Positions 1 through 9,993 of a DNA stretch of 64,000 nt are shown piece after piece (within the stretch, counting starts at the first letter, position 1; every line of letters begins with the position of its first letter). The notes under the pieces were generated by a model. The model had not been told where the DNA came from. It worked only from the letters and a program-made list of their open reading frames with translations, and made no database searches. Source of the DNA: BD1-7 clade bacterium (GTDB taxonomy: Bacteria > Pseudomonadota > Gammaproteobacteria > Pseudomonadales > DT-91); assembly GCA_902705865.1 (NCBI GenBank), contig CACSIO010000001.1, positions 323,002 through 387,001 on the forward strand, given 5' to 3'. Made by a program: the position numbers and the translations under genes.

Positions 1-429
1 GCTGCCAGGGTGGCCGATGCCAATACGTAGTCGGTGAAAGCTTTTGTTGTTACCCAGTGCAGCAATGGTATCGCGTAGGCCGTTGTGACCGCCGTGGCCG
101 CCGCCTTTTTTAACGCGTAATGTGCCTGGGGGAAAATCCAGCTCATCGTGTGCGACGAGTATTTCTTCGGGGGCAATTTTGTAGAAATTAGCCAGCGCTG
201 CGACCGCTTTGCCACTGAGATTCATAAACGTTGTGGGTATCAACAGCCGTACTTGCTGGCCGTGAATGTTGCCCACGCCGGTTAGCCCGAAAAATTTGGC
301 CTCGGTTTTTAATGGAATATTATGCGTACGCGCAATGTCTTCCACAAACCACTGACCGGCATTGTGTCGGGTTTCAACATAAGAAGGCCCGGGATTACCC
401 AGGCCTACAATCAGTTTCAGGTTGCTCAC
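1..429 (-). CDS. pth: Peptidyl-tRNA hydrolase (3' end cut by window)
   Basis: Cytosolic esterase that releases peptides from peptidyl-tRNAs that drop off the ribosome. The first 143 residues are present, out of roughly 195 in the family. The N-terminal GLGNPG motif (residues 9-14), the catalytic His at about 22 (family His20, in ETRHNAGQ), TFMNLSG and the HDELDFPPG segment are all intact. The start is a GTG at 427-429 preceded by GGAG; no better ATG exists. It follows rplY on the same strand with a 25-base gap, the usual rplY-pth pairing, so the two are probably cotranscribed. The C-terminus lies outside the window. Confidence 0.95.
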   Translation of the reverse strand, partial: MSNLKLIVGLGNPGPSYVETRHNAGQWFVEDIARTHNIPLKTEAKFFGLTGVGNIHGQQVRLLIPTTFMNLSGKAVAALANFYKIAPEEILVAHDELDFPPGTLRVKKGGGHGGHNGLRDTIAALGNNKSFHRLRIGIGHPGS

Positions 430-454
430 CTGCTACTCCACTCTAACGGGCGAA

Positions 455-1036
455 TTAGCCGCGTGCAGCTGTAACTTTTGCCAGAGGCAGATCGTGATCA
501 GCACCCAGACGCAAGTCTGTAGACTCAACACCTTCAGGGAAGTTGATGTCAGAAAGGTGGATGATGTCGCCAACTACGCGCTCAAGCATGTCGATTTCCA
601 GGAATTCTGGCAAATCTTTCGCTTTACAAGCAATGTGAACCAGTTTGGCATCCAGTTCCAAGCTACCGCCTTGTGTTTTCACGCCAACACAGGTTGTGGT
701 GTTGGTGTAGTGAAGCGGAACGTTCATTTCGATGATGGTGTCATCTGCAGCGCGCTGGAAATCAGCGTGCATGATAACGTCTTTAGCAGGATGGCGTTGT
801 AGGTCTTTGATGATAACCGGTGTGGTTTTTCCATCGATGTCCAGAGTCAGAACGCTGGCGTAAAAGTGCTCAGCTTCTTGTGCTTTCCACAGATCTTTGT
901 GGATCAGTGACAAAGATTGCGCTTCACCGCTGCCGTATACAACTGCAGGAACTTCGCCAGTAAGACGTAGGCGGCGGCTCGCACCTTTCCCTAGATCGTT
1001 ACGGGCTTTTGCATTAATAGTGATTTGTTTAGACAT
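455..1036 (-). CDS. rplY: 50S ribosomal protein L25, long Ctc/TL5 form
   Basis: Ribosomal protein that binds 5S rRNA in the large subunit. At 193 residues this is the two-domain form: an N-terminal L25 beta-barrel (about residues 4-90) followed by a TL5/Ctc C-terminal domain, unlike the 94-residue E. coli L25. The N-terminus (MSKQITINAKARNDLGKGAS) is typical. A strong Shine-Dalgarno AAGGAG sits just upstream of the ATG at 1036. It lies between prs and pth as in Pseudomonas. The prs terminator at 1231-1255 separates it from prs, so it needs its own promoter in the 1037-1230 interval. Confidence 0.96.
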   Translation of the reverse strand: MSKQITINAKARNDLGKGASRRLRLTGEVPAVVYGSGEAQSLSLIHKDLWKAQEAEHFYASVLTLDIDGKTTPVIIKDLQRHPAKDVIMHADFQRAADDTIIEMNVPLHYTNTTTCVGVKTQGGSLELDAKLVHIACKAKDLPEFLEIDMLERVVGDIIHLSDINFPEGVESTDLRLGADHDLPLAKVTAARG

Positions 1037-1230
1037 GATTGTCTCCTTAAGGGTTGCTCCGTTAGTACCCGCGACCAGGATTCCAACGGAAAAATCAGGG
1101 CGCGAATTATCGCAGTGTTAATCGTAATAGACAAGCTGATATGGTTGAATTTTGTGCAATTGACAGGCTGATTTGTGAATAACTGGAGAGAAGGGTGTGA
1201 AAGTTGCAGTGGGGTGCAAACGCGAGGCAA

Positions 1231-1255
1231 TAAAAAGCCCGCAGTAGCGGGCTTT
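1231..1255 (-). terminator. Intrinsic terminator of prs
   Basis: Read on the minus strand: AAAGCCCGC, loop TACT, GCGGGCTTT, then TTA. The nine-base-pair stem starts 20 bases past the prs stop codon and ends in a short T tract, so it should stop prs transcription before rplY. Confidence 0.8.
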
Positions 1256-1274
1256 GGGTATCACTGTATCTTGA

Positions 1275-2219
1275 TCAGTCGAAGAGAGCGCTGATCGATT
1301 CTTCGTTATTCACGCGTCGAACGGATTCAGCCAGGACGTTTGCCATGGTCAACTGTCGGATGCGTGCGCAGTTCAGTGCTGCGGGTGTCAGCGGTATGGT
1401 GTCGGTAACAACCAGTTCATCGAGCTGGGAGTTGTTGATGTTGTCGATGGCTGCGCCGGATAAAACTGCGTGTGTACAGTAAGCAACAACACGTTTTGCG
1501 CCGTTCTCTTTCAGGGCGTCTGCTGCTTTGCACAGAGTGCCGGCGGTATCGACCATGTCATCAACCAGAATACAGGTGCGATCTTTAACGTCGCCAATGA
1601 TATGCATGACTTGAGAGACATTGGCTTTCGGGCGACGTTTGTCGATGATGGCCAGATCAAGATCGTTGAGTTGTTTGGCAACAGCTCGGGCGCGAACAAC
1701 GCCACCGATATCAGGCGAAACGATCATCAAATCTTCGTAGCTCTGGGTGTTGATGTCATCAATCAGTACTGGCGAGCCATATACGTTGTCGACAGGCACA
1801 TCGAAGAACCCTTGAATTTGTTCTGCGTGTAGATCAACGGTTAATACGCGATCTACGCCGACGGCAACCATCATGTCGGCAACAACTTTTGCAGTAATAG
1901 GTACGCGTGCAGAGCGTACGCGGCGATCTTGGCGGGCGTAGCCAAAGTAGGGTACTACCGCGGTAATGCGTTGTGCTGATGCGCGACGCATGGCGTCAAC
2001 CATAACAATCAATTCCATCAGATTGTCGTTGGTTGGCTGGCAGGTCGACTGAATGATGAAAACGTCTTTGCCTCGCACGTTTTCATTGATTTCCACAGTG
2101 ATCTCGCCGTCGGAAAACTTACCAACGGTTGCGTCACCCATGCTCATATGCAATTGCTCGACCACCTTGTGGGCGAGGTCAGGGTTAGCATTACCTGTAA
2201 AAATCATCATTTTTGACAT
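1275..2219 (-). CDS. prs: Ribose-phosphate pyrophosphokinase (PRPP synthase)
   Basis: Makes 5-phosphoribosyl-1-pyrophosphate from ribose 5-phosphate and ATP, the precursor for purines, pyrimidines, His, Trp and NAD. The class I sequence is complete at 314 residues: ARQDRR and [13 protein letters not shown] in the ATP/flexible-loop region, and the PRPP-binding loop [15 protein letters not shown] near residue 220. I chose the ATG at 2219 ([16 protein letters not shown]), which matches the family start; a longer frame adds ten unconserved residues. A tRNA-Gln gene lies upstream on the same strand, as in Pseudomonas. A terminator follows directly. Confidence 0.97.
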   Translation of the reverse strand: MSKMMIFTGNANPDLAHKVVEQLHMSMGDATVGKFSDGEITVEINENVRGKDVFIIQSTCQPTNDNLMELIVMVDAMRRASAQRITAVVPYFGYARQDRRVRSARVPITAKVVADMMVAVGVDRVLTVDLHAEQIQGFFDVPVDNVYGSPVLIDDINTQSYEDLMIVSPDIGGVVRARAVAKQLNDLDLAIIDKRRPKANVSQVMHIIGDVKDRTCILVDDMVDTAGTLCKAADALKENGAKRVVAYCTHAVLSGAAIDNINNSQLDELVVTDTIPLTPAALNCARIRQLTMANVLAESVRRVNNEESISALFD

Positions 2220-2429
2220 GTTGGCACCTGCGGGATCTCTGGCGAACAATTGGGTTGGGTTTCGGCCAATACAAGGACGCTGACGGCTGTATAGGCGTCA
2301 GTTGTCATGTTTGACAGTGGGGCATTATGAATGATTTTTTGAACCTTGAACATAGTAGCGAATGGCAGCAAAAATCAGGTTGTTACCTGGTTGATGGTCG
2401 TCATAGAAGGTTCAGAAAGAAGAATAAAG

Positions 2430-2504
2430 TGGCTGGGGTGGCAGGATTCGAACCTACGCATGCTGAGATCAAAACCCAGTGCCTTACCGCTTGGCGACAC
2501 CCCA
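2430..2504 (-). tRNA. tRNA-Gln, anticodon TTG
   Basis: 75 bases including an encoded CCA end. Acceptor arm TGGGGTG pairs with CACCCCA, the anticodon arm is CTGGG-TTTTGAT-CTCAG with TTG at the centre, and the T arm carries GGTTCGAATCC. It resembles E. coli tRNA-Gln(UUG). A possible -10 (TAATAT on the minus strand near 2520) overlaps the ispE stop, so it may have its own promoter as well as read-through from ispE. Confidence 0.96.
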
Positions 2505-2522
2505 GTAAAAAGCTTTACCATA

Positions 2523-3392
2523 TTAACATGCATCTAACATAGATGCTACAGGTGATTGGTTGAGTCCTTGGCAAACATAGCACTCAAATTGACTGCTTAA
2601 TTCACCATATGCCTGTTCGGCATCTTCTTTGCTATCAAAGGCAGCAAAGACGCAGGCACCTGTACCTGTCATTCTTGATCTTCCAAACTTTGATAATGCA
2701 ATCAATGCTTTATCGACTTCTGGATGGAGTTTTCTGACGAGCTGTTCGCAATCATTTTTGAACAACCCTGAGTCATCCTGCTCAAGAAAGGCCGCTATTC
2801 TCATGATTTTCGTGTTACGTGTCAACAACGAATGTGAAAATATTTTTACAGTTGAAACATGGGCTTGCGGAACAATCAGAAGGTACCAAGGTTGGCGAGG
2901 CTCGAGGTTGGTGAGTTCTTCACCAATTCCTTCTGCCCAAGCGGCATGTCCGTGGATAAAAATCGGTACATCCGCCCCCAGCTTTACGCCAATTTCTTTC
3001 AATTCTGCGATAGATAAGTTGCAACCCCATAGGTGGTTTAGTGCCAGAAGGGTGGTTGCTGCGTTTGAAGAGCCGCCGCCAATACCACCGCCCATGGGTA
3101 GACGTTTTTCTACATAAATATCTGCGCCGGCATCGATACCGCAGGCTTCTTGCAAAAGCCGCGCAGCTTTGTCGATCAGATTATCCGGTTGGGGGACGCC
3201 AGCAAGTTCGGGCGTGATATGAATTTCGGCATCCTGACGTGTGCGAAAATGCAGGGTATCGCAGAGATCTAGAAACTGAAAAACTGTCTGTAAATTGTGA
3301 TAGCCATCATCGCGTCGCCCGCAGACATGCAAAAATAAATTGATCTTGGCCGGGGCGGGCAGGGTTAATTCAAAGCTTGGGGGCGTCGACAT
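2523..3392 (-). CDS. ispE: 4-diphosphocytidyl-2-C-methyl-D-erythritol kinase
   Basis: Phosphorylates CDP-methylerythritol in the MEP pathway for isoprenoid precursors. 289 residues, close to E. coli IspE (283). GHMP-kinase motifs are visible: PAPAKINLFLHV at the N-terminus with the substrate Lys, and the glycine-rich ATP loop PMGGGIGGGSSNAATT around residue 95. The ATG at 3392 is preferred over an in-frame TTG four codons upstream. The start overlaps the lolB 3' end by 23 bases, indicating translational coupling. The lolB-ispE-tRNA-Gln-prs order is conserved in Pseudomonas. Confidence 0.96.
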   Translation of the reverse strand: MSTPPSFELTLPAPAKINLFLHVCGRRDDGYHNLQTVFQFLDLCDTLHFRTRQDAEIHITPELAGVPQPDNLIDKAARLLQEACGIDAGADIYVEKRLPMGGGIGGGSSNAATTLLALNHLWGCNLSIAELKEIGVKLGADVPIFIHGHAAWAEGIGEELTNLEPRQPWYLLIVPQAHVSTVKIFSHSLLTRNTKIMRIAAFLEQDDSGLFKNDCEQLVRKLHPEVDKALIALSKFGRSRMTGTGACVFAAFDSKEDAEQAYGELSSQFECYVCQGLNQSPVASMLDAC

Positions 3393-3981
3393 ATTCTTTA
3401 ACAATGATGGTAACAGTGAGGGCTTCGTTCATTAAACGAATGCGCGCGGGTAATTGGCGATCACCAATAGGCTGGTATCGGCTGAGTTGAATTTGCCATT
3501 CGCCACTGCGAAAACCGCTGAGTTGTTGGTTGGCGTTATAAGTGATGTCGGTTTCATTACCTGTGGTTTGGCCGTTGAGCCAGGCATAGGTATTTTCGAT
3601 GGGAAAGGACCAGCCGGTTAGCGATTGCAGCAGTGTTTGTGCAGAGGGGGCAGATTCAATATAACCGTCGGCGCGTTCGATGCGGGCATAGCGATGGTCA
3701 CCGATCAAGGTGAATTGCAGTTGGCCAAATCCACTGTACACATAGATTGCAAACGCATCGGCTTGCTGGCTCCACTGAAAAATTCCAGACGTTGTGCTGC
3801 TCCCGGTTTCACGAATGCCGATTTTCCCAGAAACTTGCCAATCCGGATTGTCGAAGTCCGATGTCAGAGGGGGCGTCGCGCATGCGCTAAGGCCAAAAAC
3901 GACGAGTAGTAAACTCCAGCGCAGGAAGGAGCCATAGTGATGAATAATGTCAGGCCGTATGTGGAGGCGAGAGTGGTACAT
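3370..3981 (-). CDS. lolB: Outer-membrane lipoprotein receptor LolB
   Basis: Accepts lipoproteins from periplasmic LolA and inserts them into the outer membrane. With the ATG at 3981 it has 203 residues (E. coli 207), a hydrophobic signal segment and a lipobox LSAC with Cys34. The mature start (residues about 45-70: WQVSGKIGIRE and a GIFQWSQ strand) is typical of LolB. The start lies inside the 3' end of the upstream TPR gene by 32 bases and no clear Shine-Dalgarno is seen, so it is probably coupled. A longer frame to 4074 would overlap even more and is unlikely. Confidence 0.93.
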   Translation of the reverse strand: MYHSRLHIRPDIIHHYGSFLRWSLLLVVFGLSACATPPLTSDFDNPDWQVSGKIGIRETGSSTTSGIFQWSQQADAFAIYVYSGFGQLQFTLIGDHRYARIERADGYIESAPSAQTLLQSLTGWSFPIENTYAWLNGQTTGNETDITYNANQQLSGFRSGEWQIQLSRYQPIGDRQLPARIRLMNEALTVTIIVKEYVDAPKL

Positions 3982-5692
3982 TGAGTCGTTTGATCGTTTC
4001 TTGTAAGTGTTCGTGATCAGGGGTTTCGAGCAGCGCATCGCGGAAAATCTGTGTTGCTTCGTTTTTTCGTCCAATACGCCATAAAATCTCGCCCAGGTTT
4101 GCTGCTACTCTGCCGTTGGGCTGGCGTGCCATGGCATCTTGCAACAGTCCGAGAGCCTGATCGATTTGACCCATACGGTATAGCACCCATCCGAGGCTGT
4201 CCAGCACGGCGGTATTGTCTGGGGCGTGCTGATAAGCCTTTGTTAGTAGGTCAAGCGCATCATGTTCTCTGCCTTGAGTGGCAAATAGCAAAGCCAGCTG
4301 ATGCATTGCCTGCACCTTAGCGTCATTTTTAGGCATGGTGTCTTGTATGGCGGCCAAAAGATCCTTCTCCCGGTTGGTGTGATCACCGAGCTGACGAGCT
4401 AATGCGGCGCGCTGTAAATATAGGCTTGCATCGGGCGACTGCTGGATAGCGTAGCTCAATACATCGTGTGCATATTGTGTTTTGCCCTGTTTGTTCATCA
4501 GGCGGGCTTCAAGCAAGGCCAAGCGATTTTGCACCGAGGCGGAGGTGCCTTGTTGATGAAGTCGATCTTTCATTTTCTGAACGCGTATTTCAGCGTCACG
4601 CCATCGATGCAGGTCGGTTTCGATTTGTATTAACTGAAGGGCGAGTTTGTTGGGTTCTCGTGGGCTTTGAATATGTGTTAGATGATGGGCCGCATCGGAG
4701 AGGTTATTGTCGCTTATAGCTATCTGGCCGAGATAATAATGGGCGCTATCCGGTTTGAAGTTGATCTGGAGCTGGTGGCGAAGCAGTTTGCGGGCTTCTT
4801 CGTAGTTGTCGTCTTGTAAATTCAGCAGCGCAAGATTCATCACGACCGGGCCGTGCCCTGGATTGAGTGTGAGTAAAAATTCAAATTGGCGGCGTGCTAA
4901 TGGGCGGTCAAACTTACTGGCCAAAAAAGCATATTTTAAACGCTGGTTAAAATCGTAAGGATCAAGATCCGTGGCTTGTTGCATGGCTCTCAGCGCACCC
5001 TCTGAGTTGCCTTGCCGTAAATAAACCTGCGTGGCTAATTCGAGAATATTGCTGTTGCCGCCATGGAAGGTAACCGCCTTGTCGAGATGGTGGTTGCTTG
5101 CCGCAACGTTGCCAGATGCTTGATAAAATAATCCGATGGCAAGGCGTAGGTCTGCACTTGTCGGTGTTGCGGCGGTATAAATCAGTAGAGATTCGTAAAC
5201 TTGATCCAGCGCAATGTCATTACGCACCGCAATATTAACAATGCGCGTAAAATCGGTGGGGTGGCCCAGCTGCTGCGCGTGGCGCATGCTATCCAGTGCC
5301 AGAGTGATTTTTTTGTTGTAGGCAAAACCCACGCCGCTATAAAAGTAGGCCTCGGCATCGTTCGGCGCCAGATTTCGCCAGCGTGTCGCCGCTTGCATTA
5401 ACAGTAATGGCCGATCCTGATAAAGTGCCAGCCGCGTCGCTCGTCGAGCCAGATACGGGCTATTCTGTGTCAGGCTTTGTGCAAAATACGCATCAAGGGC
5501 TTGTGTGTAATCTTCGCGGTGGAGCGAGAATTCTGCCACCAGTGTGCCGAGCATAGCGTGTTCGGATGCGTGAGAGAGAGATGGGCTGTTTTTTGCATCG
5601 ATGATATCTGTAAATAGCAGGATGATGCAGCAAAGCAGGCACCGCAGAGGTGTGGTTACAGCATTCGTTACAGCCGGGGTTTCGCATGCCAT
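3950..5692 (-). CDS. Exported TPR-repeat protein
   Basis: 580 residues with an N-terminal hydrophobic segment (about 16-34, LRCLLCCIILLFTDIIDA) that looks like a signal peptide or anchor, followed almost entirely by tetratricopeptide repeats. A clear C-terminal example is DSLGWVLYRMGQIDQALGLL. TPR arrays bind other proteins, and this gene is the usual neighbour of lolB and hemA in Pseudomonas. Its partner is unknown to me; periplasmic scaffolding is an inference from the signal segment and the lolB link. It diverges from hemA and its 3' end overlaps lolB, forming a TPR-lolB-ispE unit. Confidence 0.88.
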   Translation of the reverse strand: MACETPAVTNAVTTPLRCLLCCIILLFTDIIDAKNSPSLSHASEHAMLGTLVAEFSLHREDYTQALDAYFAQSLTQNSPYLARRATRLALYQDRPLLLMQAATRWRNLAPNDAEAYFYSGVGFAYNKKITLALDSMRHAQQLGHPTDFTRIVNIAVRNDIALDQVYESLLIYTAATPTSADLRLAIGLFYQASGNVAASNHHLDKAVTFHGGNSNILELATQVYLRQGNSEGALRAMQQATDLDPYDFNQRLKYAFLASKFDRPLARRQFEFLLTLNPGHGPVVMNLALLNLQDDNYEEARKLLRHQLQINFKPDSAHYYLGQIAISDNNLSDAAHHLTHIQSPREPNKLALQLIQIETDLHRWRDAEIRVQKMKDRLHQQGTSASVQNRLALLEARLMNKQGKTQYAHDVLSYAIQQSPDASLYLQRAALARQLGDHTNREKDLLAAIQDTMPKNDAKVQAMHQLALLFATQGREHDALDLLTKAYQHAPDNTAVLDSLGWVLYRMGQIDQALGLLQDAMARQPNGRVAANLGEILWRIGRKNEATQIFRDALLETPDHEHLQETIKRLNVPLSPPHTA

Positions 5693-5900
5693 TTCGGTTG
5701 CCGGTTGGTGTGAGATACAACGAAAGCAGTTGAATATTTGTACGGCGTAAGAACAAGTTTAGCATCGTAAACGTGGGTTATAAGATCAAAACATAATAAT
5801 GGGAATAAGCGCAGTTATGATGCTTATTGGCTGTATTTGGCTTCGCTAAAGTCAGTCAACTTGCTAGAATAGCGCTTTTTGAGCAGGTATATCGCAGGTA

Positions 5901-7184
5901 ATGGCTTTAATCGCCTTGGGCATTAATCACGACACCGCCAGTGTGGAGATCCGCGAAAAGGTCGCGTTTGCTCCTGAGCAGATGGTGTCGGCTTTGCATT
6001 CATTGTGTCGTGAATCTGGCCTGGATGGCGCCGTTATTTTATCAACCTGCAATCGCACTGAGATTATTGCCAGCGGTACAGAGCAGGCTGGCGACGAGAT
6101 TCTTCATTGGTTAGCGCATTTTCATGCCTTGCAACCGACATCGTTGTCTTCCACCCATTATTCCTATCAGGGCAGTGAAGCCATTGCTCATATGATGCGA
6201 GTGGCGGCCGGACTGGATTCGCTAGTGTTGGGTGAGCCTCAAATCCTTGGGCAGATGAAGTCAGCCTATGCTGTAGCGCAAGAAGCCGGCACGGTTTCCC
6301 GTGATCTTAATCGCGCGCTGCAACATACGTTCAATTATGCCAAGCGCGTTCGAACCGAAACCGCGATTGGTGAAAACCCGGTATCGGTTGCGTTTGCCGC
6401 GGTTAGCCTTTCACAACGCATTTTTGCCGACCTTTCTTCGACCAAGGCGCTGTTGATCGGTGCGGGTGAAACCATTGATTTGGTTGCCCGCCATTTGCTG
6501 GAGCAGGGGGTGGGTAGCCTGATCGTTGCCAACCGCACACTGGCGCGGGCTGAACAATTAGCCAGCCAATATCGTGCTGAGCCGATTTTGTTGTCGGATA
6601 TTCCTGATCGTTTACAAGACGTTGATATTGTTATTTCATCAACCGCTTCACAGTTACCGATTCTGGGTAAAGGGGCTGTTGAACGTGCCATCAAAAAGCG
6701 CAAACATCGGCCGATATTTATGGTCGACATTGCCGTGCCGCGAGATATTGAACCCGAAGTTGGGGATCTACGCGATGTTTACCTTTATACCGTTGATGAT
6801 CTCGGCGATATCATTAGCGAAAACAAAAAGGCGCGTCAGAACGAAGTCGTTAAAGCAGACATCATTCTCAAGCAGGGGGTTGATGACTATGCCAGCAGCG
6901 AGCGCGCCAATCAGGTGGTACCGATTATTCGTGCATACCGGCAACAAGCGGAAGAAACACGTGATCAAGAAGTGGCGAAAGCGCTGAAGCAACTCGCCAA
7001 CGGTCAGGATGCGGAGCAGGTGATTGAAAACCTGGGGCGTTTGTTGACCAATAAGCTGATACATACCCCGTCGGCCAATCTCAAAAAAGCCGGCCAAGCC
7101 GGGCAGGACCAAACAGTCGCGGAATTTGCCAGCCTGTTTGATTTACAAGAACACCTCAGTCAGAACACAGATTCTGACGGATAA
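5901..7184 (+). CDS. hemA: Glutamyl-tRNA reductase
   Basis: First committed enzyme of the C5 haem pathway: reduces Glu-tRNA(Glu) to glutamate-1-semialdehyde with NADPH. 427 residues; catalytic Cys50 lies in [10 protein letters not shown]. The [13 protein letters not shown] segment and the nucleotide-binding stretch [16 protein letters not shown] (about 188-203) are intact, and the C-terminal dimerisation helices are present. It starts with ATG at 5901 and heads hemA-prfA-prmC-moeB, with prfA four bases after its stop. A TAGAAT hexamer at 5865-5870 could be the -10 of its promoter, but no good -35 is seen. Confidence 0.97.
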   Translation: MALIALGINHDTASVEIREKVAFAPEQMVSALHSLCRESGLDGAVILSTCNRTEIIASGTEQAGDEILHWLAHFHALQPTSLSSTHYSYQGSEAIAHMMRVAAGLDSLVLGEPQILGQMKSAYAVAQEAGTVSRDLNRALQHTFNYAKRVRTETAIGENPVSVAFAAVSLSQRIFADLSSTKALLIGAGETIDLVARHLLEQGVGSLIVANRTLARAEQLASQYRAEPILLSDIPDRLQDVDIVISSTASQLPILGKGAVERAIKKRKHRPIFMVDIAVPRDIEPEVGDLRDVYLYTVDDLGDIISENKKARQNEVVKADIILKQGVDDYASSERANQVVPIIRAYRQQAEETRDQEVAKALKQLANGQDAEQVIENLGRLLTNKLIHTPSANLKKAGQAGQDQTVAEFASLFDLQEHLSQNTDSDG

Positions 7185-7188
7185 AACC

Positions 7189-8277
7189 ATGAAAGAGTCG
7201 ATACGTATAAAACTCGAGACCCTTGCTGACCGCTACGATGAAGTCGGTCATTTGCTGGGCGATGCCGAGATCATCAGCGATCAGGATAAGTTTCGCGGCC
7301 TGTCGAAAGAATACGCTGAGTTAGAGCCGGTGGCTCAGGCCTTTGCTCGTTACTTACAAACCCTGGCGGACATTGATGAGGCGCAGGTACTTTTAGACGA
7401 TGACGATCCGGATATGCGCGATATGGGCAAGGATGAACTTGCAGCTGCCGAGTCTGAAAAAGCGTCAATGGAAGTTGAGTTGCAGCATTTGCTGATTCCG
7501 ACCGATCCCAACGATAGCCACAATGTGTATCTGGAGATTCGCGCTGGAACCGGCGGTGATGAGGCCGCGATATTCTCTGGTGACCTGTTCCGTATGTATT
7601 CTCGGTATGCAGAAAATCAGGGATGGAAAGTTGAAGTCGTTAGCGCTCGCGAAGGTGAACACGGCGGTTATAAAGAAGTGATTAGCCGCGTCGCGGGTGC
7701 GGATGTTTACGCCAGTTTGAAATTTGAATCCGGGGCGCATCGCGTTCAACGTGTGCCGGAAACTGAATCTCAAGGACGGATTCATACATCCGCCTGTACC
7801 GTCGCGGTCATGGCCGAGCCGGATTCGGTCGATGCCGTTGAAATCAACAAGGCAGACCTGCGTATTGATACCTATCGAGCATCGGGTGCGGGTGGTCAGC
7901 ACGTTAACAAAACCGATTCGGCGATTCGTATTACCCATATTCCATCGGGGCTAGTTGTGGAATGTCAGGATGAACGATCACAGCATAAAAACCGTGCCCG
8001 GGCGATGTCGCTCTTGCAAGCTCGCTTGATGCAAGGTGCTGAAGACGAGGCCGCCAAGGCGCAGGCCGATGAACGAAAGAGCCTGGTTGGTTCCGGTGAT
8101 CGCTCAGAGCGCATCCGTACCTACAATTATCCTCAGGGGCGAGTGACTGATCATCGAATCAATCTGACGCTCTACAAACTGGATGAAATTATGCAAGGTG
8201 ATATGTCCGTGGTGGTTGATCCCTTGCGCCGGGAATATCAGGCAGATCAGTTGGCGGCCATGTCGGCTGATGATTGA
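7189..8277 (+). CDS. prfA: Peptide chain release factor 1
   Basis: Recognises UAA and UAG and triggers peptide release. 362 residues. The stop-codon reading tripeptide is P-E-T at about residue 190, within the family pattern P-x-T that identifies RF1 rather than RF2. The catalytic GGQ is at about 235-237 in [16 protein letters not shown]. The ATG at 7189 ([10 protein letters not shown]) is the family start; a longer frame reaching into hemA is not conserved. It is followed immediately by prmC, which methylates the Gln of GGQ, so substrate and modifier are encoded together. Confidence 0.97.
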   Translation: MKESIRIKLETLADRYDEVGHLLGDAEIISDQDKFRGLSKEYAELEPVAQAFARYLQTLADIDEAQVLLDDDDPDMRDMGKDELAAAESEKASMEVELQHLLIPTDPNDSHNVYLEIRAGTGGDEAAIFSGDLFRMYSRYAENQGWKVEVVSAREGEHGGYKEVISRVAGADVYASLKFESGAHRVQRVPETESQGRIHTSACTVAVMAEPDSVDAVEINKADLRIDTYRASGAGGQHVNKTDSAIRITHIPSGLVVECQDERSQHKNRARAMSLLQARLMQGAEDEAAKAQADERKSLVGSGDRSERIRTYNYPQGRVTDHRINLTLYKLDEIMQGDMSVVVDPLRREYQADQLAAMSADD

Positions 8278-8279
8278 TC

Positions 8280-9131
8280 ATGGCATTGCCTTTAATCCGC
8301 GAATGGCAGGCACAAGCATCTGAACAGCTAGTGCGTGCCGGGGTTGATGATTCCCCCGAATTGGATGCCAGTTTGTTGTTGCAGCATGTACTCGATTGCA
8401 ATGCCAGTTACCTGATGGCATGGTCTGATAAATCACTCACGGATGCTCAAATCCATTCGCTGGCCCCGCTGCTTCAGCGGCGATGTCAGGGCGAGCCGGT
8501 CGCCTATCTTCTGGGCTACCAAGGTTTCTGGACGCTGGATCTCAAAGTGTCCTCAGCAACGTTAATTCCGCGTGCAGATACTGAGCATTTGGTTGAACAG
8601 GTGCTGGCGTGTTATTCCCCGAATGATGTTTTGCGTGTTCTTGATCTTGGCACCGGTACGGGGGCGATAGCCTTAGCCCTGAAAAGCGAGTGCCCGCGCT
8701 GGGATGTATGGATGGCAGACATCAGTGCTGATGCGCTCACGATTGCTTGTATGAATGCTACTGAGTTGCGGATACCGGTTCGCGCATTCCAAGGCAGTTG
8801 GCTTGATGCGATAGCGCCGCAAAGTTTGGATGTGATTGTCAGCAATCCGCCTTATATCCGAGATGATGACCCTCATTTACGTTCTCTGCAGTACGAACCA
8901 CATTCTGCACTCGTTGCTGACGAGTGTGGACTTGCTGATATTCGCCAGTTGGTCGCGGGTGCGCAGCGTTGTTTGCAGGCCGGTGGCCGATTGTTTATTG
9001 AGCACGGTTACGATCAAGCGACTGATGTTAAAGCGATATTCGATGCAGCGGGTTTTACTGATGTGCGGTGCGATAAAGACTACGGCAATAATGACCGATT
9101 TACCTGGGGTTATTGGCCCGGTGAATATTAG
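8280..9131 (+). CDS. prmC: Release factor glutamine methyltransferase
   Basis: Uses S-adenosylmethionine to N5-methylate the glutamine of the GGQ motif in RF1 and RF2. 283 residues. The SAM-binding motif VLDLGTGTGAIALAL lies around residues 121-135 and the substrate-binding NPPY motif at 189-192 (IVSNPPYIRDDDP), the hallmark of N5-glutamine methylases. I use the ATG at 8280; a TTG two codons earlier overlaps the prfA stop. Transcribed with hemA and prfA, as in many gammaproteobacteria. Confidence 0.96.
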   Translation: MALPLIREWQAQASEQLVRAGVDDSPELDASLLLQHVLDCNASYLMAWSDKSLTDAQIHSLAPLLQRRCQGEPVAYLLGYQGFWTLDLKVSSATLIPRADTEHLVEQVLACYSPNDVLRVLDLGTGTGAIALALKSECPRWDVWMADISADALTIACMNATELRIPVRAFQGSWLDAIAPQSLDVIVSNPPYIRDDDPHLRSLQYEPHSALVADECGLADIRQLVAGAQRCLQAGGRLFIEHGYDQATDVKAIFDAAGFTDVRCDKDYGNNDRFTWGYWPGEY

Positions 9132-9162
9132 TTAATACCGACAACACAGACGAGGTCTTGCA

Positions 9163-9912
9163 ATGAATGACGAGGAGTTACTGCGCTACAGCCGGCATAT
9201 CATGCTGAATGGCTTTGATATTGAAGGTCAGGAAGCCCTGCTGAATGCCTCTGTTATGATTGTTGGTGCGGGTGGATTAGGGTGTCCGGCTGCAATGTAT
9301 TTGGCTAGCGCAGGTGTGGGGCGGCTGGTGTTGGTTGACCACGACCATGTGGATGCAAGCAATCTGCAACGTCAGATTGGTCATGGCGATGATCAGATCG
9401 GCAGGGACAAGGTCGACTCGTTGGCAACGACGTTAAAATCGTTGAATCCGGATGTGGATCTGGTTTGCCTTGCCGAACGTTTAACCGGTGATTTGGCGAC
9501 TCATTGGATTCCGCAGGTGGATGTTGTACTGGATTGTTCAGACAATTTTGCCACCCGTTTTCTAGTGAATCGGATTGCTTGGCAAGCCGGCGTGCCGTTG
9601 GTCAGTGCCGCTGCGGTGAGGGCCGAAGGTCAGCTAGCAGTGTTTGATCCAAGAAATGCTGAGAGCCCGTGTTATCGTTGCCTATACAGTGAAGATGCAG
9701 GCGATGGGGCACCGAGTTGCTCTGAAAACGGTGTGCTCGCACCGTTGGTTGGAATCTTTGGCAGTATGCAGGCACTTGAAGCCATTAAGTTAATCAGCGA
9801 TTACGGTCAGGTAACGCCCGGGCAATTGCTCGTCGGCGACTTGTTTTCGTCTCAGTGGCGCCAGCTGCGCCTGAGTCGCGACCCGGATTGTCCGGTCTGT
9901 GGCGAGTGTTGA
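9163..9912 (+). CDS. moeB: MoeB/ThiF-family sulfur-carrier adenylyltransferase
   Basis: E1-like enzyme that adenylates the C-terminal Gly-Gly of a sulfur-carrier protein (MoaD for molybdopterin, or ThiS). 249 residues. The nucleotide-binding GAGGLGCPAAMYLASAG is at about 37-53, DASNLQRQ carries the conserved Arg/Gln, and two zinc CxxC pairs are seen: CYRC (about 170) and CPVC near the C-terminus. Length and position after prmC match PA4663-type MoeB. Which carrier protein it serves cannot be told from the sequence. Confidence 0.9.
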   Translation: MNDEELLRYSRHIMLNGFDIEGQEALLNASVMIVGAGGLGCPAAMYLASAGVGRLVLVDHDHVDASNLQRQIGHGDDQIGRDKVDSLATTLKSLNPDVDLVCLAERLTGDLATHWIPQVDVVLDCSDNFATRFLVNRIAWQAGVPLVSAAAVRAEGQLAVFDPRNAESPCYRCLYSEDAGDGAPSCSENGVLAPLVGIFGSMQALEAIKLISDYGQVTPGQLLVGDLFSSQWRQLRLSRDPDCPVCGEC

Positions 9913-9993
9913 TGCATAACTTCTGCATCATGAAAAAGTAAGCCGTGCTATACGTTAAGGAATAATTTGCCGAATACACGGAGCGTTGTCGCC

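Noticed and set aside
2327-2542. Open frames running through tRNA-Gln on the plus strand
   Set aside because: Antisense to a well-formed tRNA gene; such frames (with GWQDSNLR-like sequence) are a known artefact of tRNA genes.
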